The position numbers were made by a program, and so were the translations under genes. This document shows positions 42,866 through 50,794 of a DNA stretch of 64,000 nt, in pieces; position 1 is the first letter of the stretch, and each line of letters opens with the position of its first letter. A model generated the notes under the pieces. It made no database searches. It saw only the letters and a program-made list of their open reading frames with translations, and was not told where the DNA came from. The stretch covers positions 1 through 64,000 of the forward strand of contig NZ_LVEM01000005.1 of NCBI RefSeq assembly GCF_001641335.1, in the 5' to 3' direction. The DNA comes from Bradyrhizobium stylosanthis. GTDB taxonomy: Bacteria > Pseudomonadota > Alphaproteobacteria > Rhizobiales > Xanthobacteraceae.

Positions 42866-43909
42866 TCAACCGATCTCCCGCCTGACCTTGGCCGCGGCGT
42901 CGCACATCGCCTTCAGCTTTCCGAATGCGGTGGCGCGGGGCATGTATTTCATGCCGCAATCCGGTGCGGGGACCAGACGATCCGGCGAGACATATTTCAG
43001 GCCGTTGCGAATGCGGTCGGCGACGGTGTCGACGCTCTCGATCGCGGGATCCGCAAGATCGAGCACGCCGAGCATGATCTTCTTGGACGACAGATCCCTG
43101 AGCACGCCGAGGTCGAGCTTCGGCTGCGCCGCCTCGATCGAGATCTGGTCGGCGATGGTGTCGTCGAGCTCGGCGAGAAAGGAATAGCCGGCCGGCTTGT
43201 TCGAGCCCGGCACGACGGCCGCATAGCCGAAGCAGAGATGCACGACCGTCGGCACCGTGATGCCCTGCAGCGCGCGGTTGATCGCCTTGACGGCATAGCG
43301 CTTGGCGAGGTCCGGATTGTTGCGCACCCAGGGCTCGTCGAGCTGGATCACGTCGGCGCCGGCCTTTTGCAGGTCGAGTGCCTCGGCATTGACGGCCTCG
43401 GCGAGCGCCATCGCGAGCTCCTCCTCGTCCTTGTAGAACTCGTTCTTGGCCTGCTGGCTCATGGTGAACGGGCCGGGAAGGGTGATCTTCGCCGCACGCT
43501 CCGTGTTCTTGCGCAGGAACTGCATGTCGTGCAGCTCGACCGGGCCTTTGCGCCGCACGGGCCCGACGACGCGTGGCACCGGCGTCTGCGTGTTGCCGGT
43601 GCGCGCCACGATCATCGCGGGATTGTCGCCGTCGATGCCGTCGAGCGCGGTGGCGAAGCGATTGGAATAGCTCTCACGGCGGATCTCGCCGTCGGTCACG
43701 ATGTCGATGCCAGCGCGCTCCATGTCGCGGATCGCGACGATGGTGGCATCGTCCTGGGCTTCTTCCAGATGCTCCGCCGGCAGCCGCCACATGTCGTGCA
43801 GGCGGGTGCGCGGCACCACTTTCGACAGCATGGCGCGGTTCACCAGCCATTCCGGCTGCGGATAGCTGCCGACCACGGTGGTCGGCAGGATGTGGGTCGG
43901 CATGGGCAT
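42866..43909 (-). CDS. MetE-like (cobalamin-independent) methyltransferase
   Basis: A 347-residue protein matching only the C-terminal barrel of MetE. Zinc ligands are present: His224 and Cys226 (VHLCFG) and Cys318 (PAPDCGMKY). The substrate region keeps GSYPQP and QLDEPW. Short proteins of this kind do not carry the N-terminal folate-binding half, so they may use other methyl donors. As the last gene of a GntR-led transport operon, it may take a methyl group from the imported compound. This is inference; homocysteine as acceptor is likely. Confidence 0.8.
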   Translation of the reverse strand: MPMPTHILPTTVVGSYPQPEWLVNRAMLSKVVPRTRLHDMWRLPAEHLEEAQDDATIVAIRDMERAGIDIVTDGEIRRESYSNRFATALDGIDGDNPAMIVARTGNTQTPVPRVVGPVRRKGPVELHDMQFLRKNTERAAKITLPGPFTMSQQAKNEFYKDEEELAMALAEAVNAEALDLQKAGADVIQLDEPWVRNNPDLAKRYAVKAINRALQGITVPTVVHLCFGYAAVVPGSNKPAGYSFLAELDDTIADQISIEAAQPKLDLGVLRDLSSKKIMLGVLDLADPAIESVDTVADRIRNGLKYVSPDRLVPAPDCGMKYMPRATAFGKLKAMCDAAAKVRREIG

Positions 43910-43945
43910 GGGGTTCTCCTTCTTGTTCTTGTTGAGCGCGCTTGT

Positions 43946-44815
43946 TCAGGCGGCGCGCGTTGCCGCGGCTGATGCCTCGTCCTTGACGGGATTGCGCAGG
44001 ATGCCGATGCCGGAGATCTCGACTTCGACGATGTCGCCGCCCTTCATCCACAGCGGCGGGGTGCGATAGGCGCCGACGCCGCCGGTCGTGCCGGTGACGA
44101 TCACGTCGCCGGGCACGAGCTCGGTGAAGGTCGAGCAATAGGCGATCAGGGCCTGGACGTCGAAAACGAGGTCGGAGATCGGCGCCTTCTGCACCTCGAC
44201 GCCGTTGAGCCGGGTGATCAGCGTCTGCTTGGTGACGTCGGTCAGCTCGTCGGTGGTGACCATCCAGGGTCCGAAGCCGCCGGTGCCGGCAAAATTCTTG
44301 CCCGGCGCGAATTGCGAGGTGTGCCGCTGCCAGTCGCGGATGCTGCCGTCATTGTAGCAGGCGTAGCCGGCGACATGGCCGAGCGCAGCTTCGCGCGAGA
44401 TGCGACGGCCGGCCTTGCCGATGATGACGGCCATCTCGCCTTCGAAATCGAAGCGCTCCGACTCCAGCGGCCGAATCATCGGCTGGCCATGACCGACCTG
44501 GCTGTTGGCGAAGCGGGTGAAGATCATCGGATGCGCCGGCGTCGGATGGCCGCTCTCGGCCAGATGCGTGGCGTAGTTGACGCCGATGCAGAAGATCTTG
44601 TCGGGATCGGGCACGGTGGGCAGCAGCGCGACGGCCGCAAGCGCATGGTCGGGCGTCTCGCCTGCGAGTTTCTTCAGCTCGTCCAGCGATCCCTTCGCCA
44701 GCAACGCCTTCAGCGTCGGATAGGCCTTCAGGCGCCTGCCGGCATCGATGACACCCTTGTCGGTGACGATGCCGTAGCTCGCCGTGCCCGCGATGGTGAA
44801 GCTTGCGACTTTCAT
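43946..44815 (-). CDS. Fumarylacetoacetate hydrolase-family enzyme
   Basis: A 289-residue FAH-fold enzyme. Metal ligands are visible: Glu in RFDFEGEMAVIIG and Asp in CYNDGSIRDWQ. The catalytic core keeps FCIGVNYATHLAE and PGDVIVTGTTGGVG. The family hydrolyses C-C bonds of diketo acids, or decarboxylates or dehydrates oxo acids in aromatic and sugar-acid breakdown. It lies 3 nt after the NodB-like gene and 36 nt before the MetE-like gene, so all three are co-transcribed. Substrate unknown. Confidence 0.87.
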   Translation of the reverse strand: MKVASFTIAGTASYGIVTDKGVIDAGRRLKAYPTLKALLAKGSLDELKKLAGETPDHALAAVALLPTVPDPDKIFCIGVNYATHLAESGHPTPAHPMIFTRFANSQVGHGQPMIRPLESERFDFEGEMAVIIGKAGRRISREAALGHVAGYACYNDGSIRDWQRHTSQFAPGKNFAGTGGFGPWMVTTDELTDVTKQTLITRLNGVEVQKAPISDLVFDVQALIAYCSTFTELVPGDVIVTGTTGGVGAYRTPPLWMKGGDIVEVEISGIGILRNPVKDEASAAATRAA

Positions 44816-44818
44816 GGG

Positions 44819-45478
44819 TCAAACACTCTCTTCGATGGAGGAAACATAGTCGTCGATCGGAAGCGCGATATCGCCGTTGCGGATCGGAACGCAGGCCGGC
44901 GGGAAGTCCTGGCGGAAGCGGGCGCCGGCCGCGTCCGCGCTGTCGAGAAAGCGTTCGAGATGAGCCATCGCGCCGGTCGGCAAATCGTGCAGCACCATCA
45001 GCGTCCAGGGCTGCCGGCCGCACTGATCGAGCGCGCGCTCGGTCCAGCCGTCCGGGTCGTCCCAGTCGCGCGGAATCGAATTCCACAGCACGCAGCTGTG
45101 TTTCTTGCCGGTGAGGTAGTCGACGACGGATGGCTTGAGCAGTCGCTTGTCGAGATTGCCGCCGCCGCCGAACGGCCGGAACCAGCGCTGGGGATGCGCG
45201 AGATCGCCGATCGCGTCCTGTGTGCGGCCGATCTCGCGCTCGGCGGTGTCGCGCCCGGACTGCGCGCCAAGCGGAATGCTGTGCGTAAAGGTGTGATTGC
45301 CGATCCAGTGCCCCTCGCCATGGGCGCGCGCCGCAAGTCGGCGCCGTTCGGGATCGACAAGCTTCTCGCCGATGACGAAGAAGGTGGTCTTGATCCCGCG
45401 CGTGGCCAGGATGTCGAGCACGCGCGGCGTCACGTCGGGGTCGGGGCCGTTATCGAATGTCAGCGTCAGATCGTACAC
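44819..45478 (-). CDS. NodB-type polysaccharide deacetylase-family hydrolase
   Basis: A 219-residue cytoplasmic protein without signal peptide. The NodB motif 1 reads TFDNGP in place of TFDDGP, so the metal-binding Asp is Asn. The HxxxH motif is intact (GNHTFTH), as is the RPFGGG motif. Cytoplasmic members often act on small molecules (amides, ureides) and not on glycans. The operon context with a small-molecule importer supports that. Whether the changed site still holds a metal is uncertain. Confidence 0.78.
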   Translation of the reverse strand: MYDLTLTFDNGPDPDVTPRVLDILATRGIKTTFFVIGEKLVDPERRRLAARAHGEGHWIGNHTFTHSIPLGAQSGRDTAEREIGRTQDAIGDLAHPQRWFRPFGGGGNLDKRLLKPSVVDYLTGKKHSCVLWNSIPRDWDDPDGWTERALDQCGRQPWTLMVLHDLPTGAMAHLERFLDSADAAGARFRQDFPPACVPIRNGDIALPIDDYVSSIEESV

Positions 45479-45488
45479 GTGCCTAACC

Positions 45489-46310
45489 TCACGTCGCCGG
45501 CTGCATCGCGCCGGCTGCGACGTCGTCGTTGGCCTGGCCGGCGCGGGTGCCGGTCTGCCAGATCGCCGCCTTGCCCTCGATCCAGCGGATCACGGCGTTG
45601 AAGCCGATGGCGAGGAACAGCACGAGCAGCACGCCCGCAAACACGTGCGCGCTGTCGAGGATCGTGCGGTAGCGCGAGATCAGATAGCCGATGCCGGCCG
45701 AGGAGATCAGCATCTCCGAGACGACGACGCCGACGATCACCAACGCGCCGCCGACACGCAGGCCGGACAGCACCGTCGGGATCGCTGCGGGAATGATAAC
45801 GCGGACCAGCCGCTGGCTCAGTGTCGCGCCCATGCTGCGGGCCGCGAGCAGGAGCTGCGGGTCGATGGTCTGGATGCCGGCGGCGGTCGCCAGCATCGTC
45901 GGCAGGAAGCCGTAGATCGAGGCAAACGCGATCTTGGACTCCGAGCCGATGCCGAGCCATACGGTGAAAACGGGATAGAGGATCACCAGCGGCACCGCAT
46001 AGAGGCTCGACACCATCGGCATGATCAGGACGCGCGGGCGCGGCAGGCTGCCGACCACGGCGCCAAGCAGGATGCCGCCGCCGCAGGCGAACGCCATCGA
46101 GACCACGACCTCGTAAAGCGTGACCGCGAGCGCGTGACCATATTCGCCGGCGTCGGTCCATCCGGCAATCAGTGTGGACGAGAGCGAGGGCAGGAACAGC
46201 TCGGGAATGAGCCCGGCACGCGGCAGCAGCTCCCACAACGCGATCAGGCCGATCACGATCAGATATCGCAACGTCTTTGCACTTATTCTGGCACTGATCC
46301 TGGCACTCAT
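45489..46310 (-). CDS. ABC transporter permease 2, NitT/TauT type
   Basis: 273 residues, six membrane helices, with the inner loop LLLAARSMGATLSQRLVRVIIPAAIP typical of the family (residues 151-176). I start it at ATG 46310; an upstream in-frame start at 46373 would overlap the ATPase gene. Its N-terminus has a short duplicated stretch (SARISARISAK). It differs in sequence from permease 1 at 47103-47858, so the transporter may be a heterodimer or may pair with two membrane parts. Confidence 0.87.
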   Translation of the reverse strand: MSARISARISAKTLRYLIVIGLIALWELLPRAGLIPELFLPSLSSTLIAGWTDAGEYGHALAVTLYEVVVSMAFACGGGILLGAVVGSLPRPRVLIMPMVSSLYAVPLVILYPVFTVWLGIGSESKIAFASIYGFLPTMLATAAGIQTIDPQLLLAARSMGATLSQRLVRVIIPAAIPTVLSGLRVGGALVIVGVVVSEMLISSAGIGYLISRYRTILDSAHVFAGVLLVLFLAIGFNAVIRWIEGKAAIWQTGTRAGQANDDVAAGAMQPAT

Positions 46311-46317
46311 CGTCGTC

Positions 46318-47124
46318 TCACGCCGATTTGCGGATATGCCGCCAGATGCGGTCGCGCAGGCTTCCGAATGCATCGCCGCTGAGCATCTCGTAGGTCCGGG
46401 GCCGCGGCAGCTGGACCTGAAGATGGTCTACGATGCGGCCGGGCCGCGCCGACATCACGATCACCTCGTCGGCGAGATAGACGGCTTCGGTGAGGCTGTG
46501 CGTGACGAAGACGACCGTCTTGCCGGTCGCCGCCCAGATCCGCAACAGCTCGTCGCCCATGGTCATGCGCGTCTGCTCGTCGAGCGCTGCGAACGGCTCG
46601 TCCATGAGCAGCACCGGCGGATCCTGCACCAGCCCGCGCGCGATCGAGACCCGCTGCTTCATGCCGCCCGAGAGTTCGTGCGGATGGCGCTTGCCGAAAC
46701 CTTCGAGCCCGACCAGCTTGAGCGCATCCTGCGCCTTGGCGCGGCGCTCGGCCTTGGGGACTCCCCGCAGCGCCAGCGGAAACTCGACATTGTCCTCGGC
46801 CGTCAGCCACGGAAACAGGCTCGCCTCCTGGAACACCACGCCGACCCTGTCGGGGTCGGGTTGCAGGATCGGCGCGCCGTTGATGGTGATGGTGCCCGCG
46901 GTCTGCTGGCGCAGGCCCGCCATCATCATCAGAAGAGTGGACTTGCCGCAGCCGCTGGGACCGACCAGCACCACGAAACGGCCGGGCTTGATCTCGAGCG
47001 AGACGTCCTCCAGCGCGACGACGTCCTGCGACCGGGTCCTGAAGACCTGGCCGACATTTTTCACCTCGATTGCGCCGGCGCGCGCCGCCGGCTTGAGCGG
47101 GGTCACGTTCGCCAATGGCTGCAT
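46318..47124 (-). CDS. ABC transporter ATP-binding protein, NitT/TauT type
   Basis: 268 residues starting at ATG 47124 (MQPLANV), overlapping the end of permease 1 by 22 nt. An ATG at 47139 (MGGNAMQP) is an alternative. Walker A GPSGCGKST, Q-loop FQEASLFPW, signature LSGGMKQR, Walker B VLLMDEPFAALD and FVTHS are intact. It serves both permeases of this operon. Confidence 0.9.
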   Translation of the reverse strand: MQPLANVTPLKPAARAGAIEVKNVGQVFRTRSQDVVALEDVSLEIKPGRFVVLVGPSGCGKSTLLMMMAGLRQQTAGTITINGAPILQPDPDRVGVVFQEASLFPWLTAEDNVEFPLALRGVPKAERRAKAQDALKLVGLEGFGKRHPHELSGGMKQRVSIARGLVQDPPVLLMDEPFAALDEQTRMTMGDELLRIWAATGKTVVFVTHSLTEAVYLADEVIVMSARPGRIVDHLQVQLPRPRTYEMLSGDAFGSLRDRIWRHIRKSA

Positions 47125-47858
47125 CGCGTTTCCACCCATCTGACAAGTTCGTTGAAGGTCATGGCGATCGCGGCGACCATGACGACGCCGGCGAGAAGCT
47201 GCTTCATCTGGAAGTTTTCGCCCCAGGTCGCGATCTGGTGGCCGATGCCGTCGCGCGAGGCGTACATCTCGGCAAGGATCACGCCGGTGAGGTTGAAGAT
47301 CATGGAGATCCGCAAGGCCTCCAGCAGCACCGGCAGCATGCTCGGCAAGTAAACCCGGAACGCCGTCTGCCACGGCGTGGCACCATAGGAGCGCGCTACC
47401 GTGAGATGCTCGACCTTGACCGATTCCACCGCCGTCGTGGTCGACATGATCACGATGAAGATGGTCGAGAAGAAGCCGAAGCCGACCTTCTGGGCAAAGC
47501 CGACGCCGAACACCAGGATGAACATCGGCAGGAAGATCGATTTCGGGATGCTGAAGGCGAAGAACAGCAGCGGCTTGGCGACGTCGGCGAAGTAGCGGTT
47601 CTCCGCGACCAGGAAACCGATCAGCGCGCCGACGGGTACGGCCAGCGCGAACGCCGCCAGCACCTCGGTCGCGGTGACCATCAGGTCCTTCTGCACCGCG
47701 GCGCGCTGCAGAAGATCGCCGAGCGTGACGAAGGTGTCGGATGCGGACGGCAGCAGGCGCGGATTGACGATGCCGGTGCGCGACAGCAGCTCCCACAGCG
47801 CCAGGATCGCGACGATGATCGCGATCCGCGCGAGGTTGATGGCAAGCGTGCCCTGCAT
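47103..47858 (-). CDS. ABC transporter permease 1, NitT/TauT type
   Basis: 251 residues from ATG 47858, six membrane helices, with the loop HLTVARSYGATPWQTAFRVYLP (residues 149-170). It lies 5 nt after the binding-protein gene, so it is its direct partner. Confidence 0.88.
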   Translation of the reverse strand: MQGTLAINLARIAIIVAILALWELLSRTGIVNPRLLPSASDTFVTLGDLLQRAAVQKDLMVTATEVLAAFALAVPVGALIGFLVAENRYFADVAKPLLFFAFSIPKSIFLPMFILVFGVGFAQKVGFGFFSTIFIVIMSTTTAVESVKVEHLTVARSYGATPWQTAFRVYLPSMLPVLLEALRISMIFNLTGVILAEMYASRDGIGHQIATWGENFQMKQLLAGVVMVAAIAMTFNELVRWVETRCSHWRT

Positions 47859-47863
47859 CGCCG

Positions 47864-48826
47864 TTACTTGGTCGGGACCGGCTTGAACTTGGTCGAGATC
47901 ACGTCCTCGGACGGTACGATGTCCTTGAGCCCGCCAAGCTTGGCGAGATCGAGCGAGAGCTGCACGGCCGCATTCACGTTCGCCGCGCCCATGTCGCCGC
48001 TGGTCTCGAGCTTCATGATCGTGTTGTCGTATTCGAGGCCGGCGATTTCCGGCGGCATCTCGTACAGTTCCGCGATCAGCTTGACGGTGACGTCGCGGTT
48101 GGCGCGCATGAACGCAACCGCGCCATAGAGCGCGTTCACCGCCTTCTGCACCAGCTGGGGCTTCGTCTCGGCGAGCTTGTCGAGCACGATCCACCCAGCG
48201 GTGAGATTCGGCGGCACCGCGGTCGAATAGTCGAGGATGGTCTTGGCCTCGCCGGATTTCGAGATCTGGAAGCTCAGCGGCGAATAGACCACGGCGGCCT
48301 CGACATTGCCGGCGAGCAGGTTCGGCACCAGGCCGCCGCCGCCGACGGGGACGCGCGTGAAGTCGATCTTCTTGTCCTGGATGGTCCACAGCGCAAGCAG
48401 GTCCGAGCCGGAGCCGGCCGCGGTGATCGCCACCTTCTTGCCGTTGAGGTCCTTGACGTCGAGCGTCGATTTGGCCGGCACCATCAACTGCCAGCCGAAA
48501 TTGCCCATCGCGGCGTTGGCGACGATGCGCGACATGACGCCCTTCTTGCGCCCGGCGGAGACCAGCGAGGGTGGATCGAGGATGATGTCGGCCGCGCCTG
48601 CAGCCATGCCCTCGAAGGTTTCGGCGCCGCTGCGGTAGATGGTCAGCTCGGCCTGGATGCCTTCCTTCTCGAACAGTTTCTGGCGCACCGCCGTCTCGGC
48701 GATCGTCGTCGGCCAATAGGTTTTCGTGGGCAGGCCGACCCGAATGGTCTCGGCGGCGCTCGCCGGGCCGGCGAGAAGTGCGGCGGCGACGAGCGATAGC
48801 AACGCGTGACGGCGATTGATCTTCAT
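47864..48826 (-). CDS. ABC transporter substrate-binding protein, NitT/TauT type
   Basis: 320 residues from ATG 48826, which has GGGAGGA upstream. The signal peptide is RHALLSLVAAALLAGPASA. The fold is of the NitT/TauT/ThiY group: VGLPTKTYWPTTIAETA, then GAADIILDPPSLVSAG and the second lobe from DLNGKKVAITAAGSG. It is distant from the binding protein at 13514, so a different substrate is expected, perhaps an aromatic or heterocyclic acid given the FAH-type and NodB-type enzymes in the operon. Confidence 0.88.
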   Translation of the reverse strand: MKINRRHALLSLVAAALLAGPASAAETIRVGLPTKTYWPTTIAETAVRQKLFEKEGIQAELTIYRSGAETFEGMAAGAADIILDPPSLVSAGRKKGVMSRIVANAAMGNFGWQLMVPAKSTLDVKDLNGKKVAITAAGSGSDLLALWTIQDKKIDFTRVPVGGGGLVPNLLAGNVEAAVVYSPLSFQISKSGEAKTILDYSTAVPPNLTAGWIVLDKLAETKPQLVQKAVNALYGAVAFMRANRDVTVKLIAELYEMPPEIAGLEYDNTIMKLETSGDMGAANVNAAVQLSLDLAKLGGLKDIVPSEDVISTKFKPVPTK

Positions 48827-48876
48827 TATTTTCCTCCCGGGGTCGTTTTTTTGTGTGCCCGATTTCTTGGGGATCG

Positions 48877-49605
48877 TCAGGTCGTGCGGCTCACCTCCGC
48901 GATGCGCGAGGCGGCGAGCTCGACGAACTCCTTGGTGATGCCGAAATGCTGCGACAGTGCGCGAACCGCCGCGTCTGCATCGCGCTTCGTCACGGCCGCG
49001 ACGATCGCCTCGTGCTCGGCCTCGACGTCGCGCGGCTTGCCGCCGACCTCGCGGCGGATCGACAGACGGCGATATCTTTCGCTTTGCTCGTGCAGCACGT
49101 CGCGGAAGCCGAGCAGCCATGGCGAGCCGCAGGCATTGACCAGCGCACGATGGAAGATGCGGTGACGGATCACCCATTCCTCGTAATGCACCGTGGGATC
49201 ATCGGGATAGCGATAGGGAACGGCTTTCAGATCCGCCCACGCCGACTTCACCAAGGCGAGCCAGGACTCGTCGCCCTGCTCGATCGAGCGGCGCAGTGCG
49301 AGCCCCTCGATGTCGATCCGGGTCTGGGTCACGTCGGCCAGATCGGCGAGCGACACCGGGCTGACGCGGAAGCCGCGCTGGTCGGAGGCCTGAACGAGAC
49401 CGTCGGCAACGAGGCGCGACAGCGCCTCGCGCACCGCGGCAAGGCTGACTGAGAACTGCTTGGCGAGGCCGGCGATATGCAGCTTCTGGCCCGGCAGCAG
49501 CCGCGTCGCCAGAATGTCGGCGCGCAGCCGCTCGTGCAGCGCCGATGTCAGGCTGCGCGGGCCATCCGATAGGTTTCCGGACATGTCGAACTGAAGCGGA
49601 CCCAT
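48877..49605 (-). CDS. GntR-family regulator, FCD subfamily
   Basis: A 242-residue regulator. The winged helix covers about 18-85: LHERLRADILATRLLPGQKL and recognition part FSVSLAAVREALSRLVADG. The FCD domain follows with likely metal ligands (His in IRHRIFHRALVNA, His in EAEHEAIV, His in LSQHFG). It is the first gene of the operon, 50 bp before the binding protein, so it should control its own promoter and the whole unit, probably by release upon binding the substrate or a metabolite. Confidence 0.9.
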   Translation of the reverse strand: MGPLQFDMSGNLSDGPRSLTSALHERLRADILATRLLPGQKLHIAGLAKQFSVSLAAVREALSRLVADGLVQASDQRGFRVSPVSLADLADVTQTRIDIEGLALRRSIEQGDESWLALVKSAWADLKAVPYRYPDDPTVHYEEWVIRHRIFHRALVNACGSPWLLGFRDVLHEQSERYRRLSIRREVGGKPRDVEAEHEAIVAAVTKRDADAAVRALSQHFGITKEFVELAASRIAEVSRTT

Positions 49606-49650
49606 GCGGCGATGATTGCAAGGCGTCGCCGCGCGGTCAACAGAAAATCG

Positions 49651-49662
49651 AAAATCGATTTT
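49651..49662. promoter_or_regulatory. Palindrome aaaatcgatttt, candidate GntR operator
   Basis: A perfect 12-bp palindrome 46 bp upstream of the gntR start, with another aaaatcg just before it. Its AT-rich sequence stands out from the surroundings. It is a fair candidate for autoregulation. Confidence 0.45.
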
Positions 49663-49710
49663 TTCTAGCGTATGGGTTGAGCGTTTGCAGCCGTTGCACG
49701 CGCGCCGTCA

Positions 49711-50577
49711 TCACCCGCAGGCCCAGTCGAACTTCATGTCCCTGAAGTCGAGCTGCGCATTGCCGCCACCGAAATTGTAGCCGCCGAAATATTCCTCGAA
49801 CTCGACGTAGAACGGGCTCATCTCCGGCTCGGCCTGGGACGGCCGCATGGTGCCGCCGAGATGGTTGGGGGCGTGGTCCTTGGCCCAGTCGTGCATGCGG
49901 TAATTATCGGCGTTCGGCACGCCGCCGACGAAATAGAAATAGGACTGGTAGCCGGTCGGCGGGTTCTTGCGGACGTGCTCGTCCTGCGGGCCCTTGCCGG
50001 CGTTGGGATCGCTCGCGCGCGGCGACATCGCAATCGCGCGGGTCTCGCCGAGATCGGTGCGCGGCGGCGTCGCGAACATCTTCCTCGCGTAAGGCGCGGC
50101 GGCCTCAAAGAAGGCGCTGGCGCTTCCGACGTCGAGCCAGCGCGGCTGCTCCGCCGTCGCCAGCGCAAGCGGCACCGGCGGCGTCGCCAATGGGCCTTCG
50201 TATTCGGCCCTGGTCAGCAGCAGTGCGGCATATTCGTAGTCGAGAATGTCGCTCATGCGCGACAGACGCGGATGCGATGGCCGCGCCATTACGGCTTCGC
50301 GGATTTCAGGATCGTCGGGCGCGCCGCCGTCATTGTGATCGGGCGCCGTGGCGAAGAACGACACAGCGACGATGTCCGCGCCATGCACGCGATAGTCCTC
50401 CGGCAGCAGCAGCGTGAAGCCGTGCATCAGAGGAAAACCGGTGACGGGATCGAGCGGCCATTGCTCGCTGCTGATGCCCGGCGGCAGCCCGTAGACCCAG
50501 CCCTGGTCGCGCGCGCGGTCGACGGGGCGGTCCAGCATCTGCAGATCATACGCACGCGAAGGCAAGGCAAGCGCCAC
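49711..50577 (-). CDS. Unknown 288-residue soluble protein
   Basis: No family recognised. I start it at GTG 50577 (GGGAGacgg upstream). It has no signal peptide or membrane helix. Its C-terminal half is rich in aromatic and Gly residues (YQSYFYFVGGVPNADNYRMH, VEFEEYFGGYNFGGGNAQLDF), suggesting a beta-rich fold such as a carbohydrate- or ligand-binding domain. It stands alone between the gntR gene and the cyclase. Confidence 0.7.
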   Translation of the reverse strand: MALALPSRAYDLQMLDRPVDRARDQGWVYGLPPGISSEQWPLDPVTGFPLMHGFTLLLPEDYRVHGADIVAVSFFATAPDHNDGGAPDDPEIREAVMARPSHPRLSRMSDILDYEYAALLLTRAEYEGPLATPPVPLALATAEQPRWLDVGSASAFFEAAAPYARKMFATPPRTDLGETRAIAMSPRASDPNAGKGPQDEHVRKNPPTGYQSYFYFVGGVPNADNYRMHDWAKDHAPNHLGGTMRPSQAEPEMSPFYVEFEEYFGGYNFGGGNAQLDFRDMKFDWACG

Positions 50578-50794
50578 AGTCCGTCTCCCACGAATCCGCC
50601 TCGCCGTTGAGGCGATGGTTAGTCGCGGGGAGCAGAGATGTGGTTCGTCGGAGGCTGAGAGAGGGTGCCACGCCGCCGGTGTTTTGCCCGACGCGTCAAA
50701 CCGATTGGGCGCACGCGAGAGGCGCGCGCAAGTCCTTGATTCCACAGCACCGGTCTACTGTGCATGGGGTTGTTTTCGAAGTTTGTGCTGGAGG

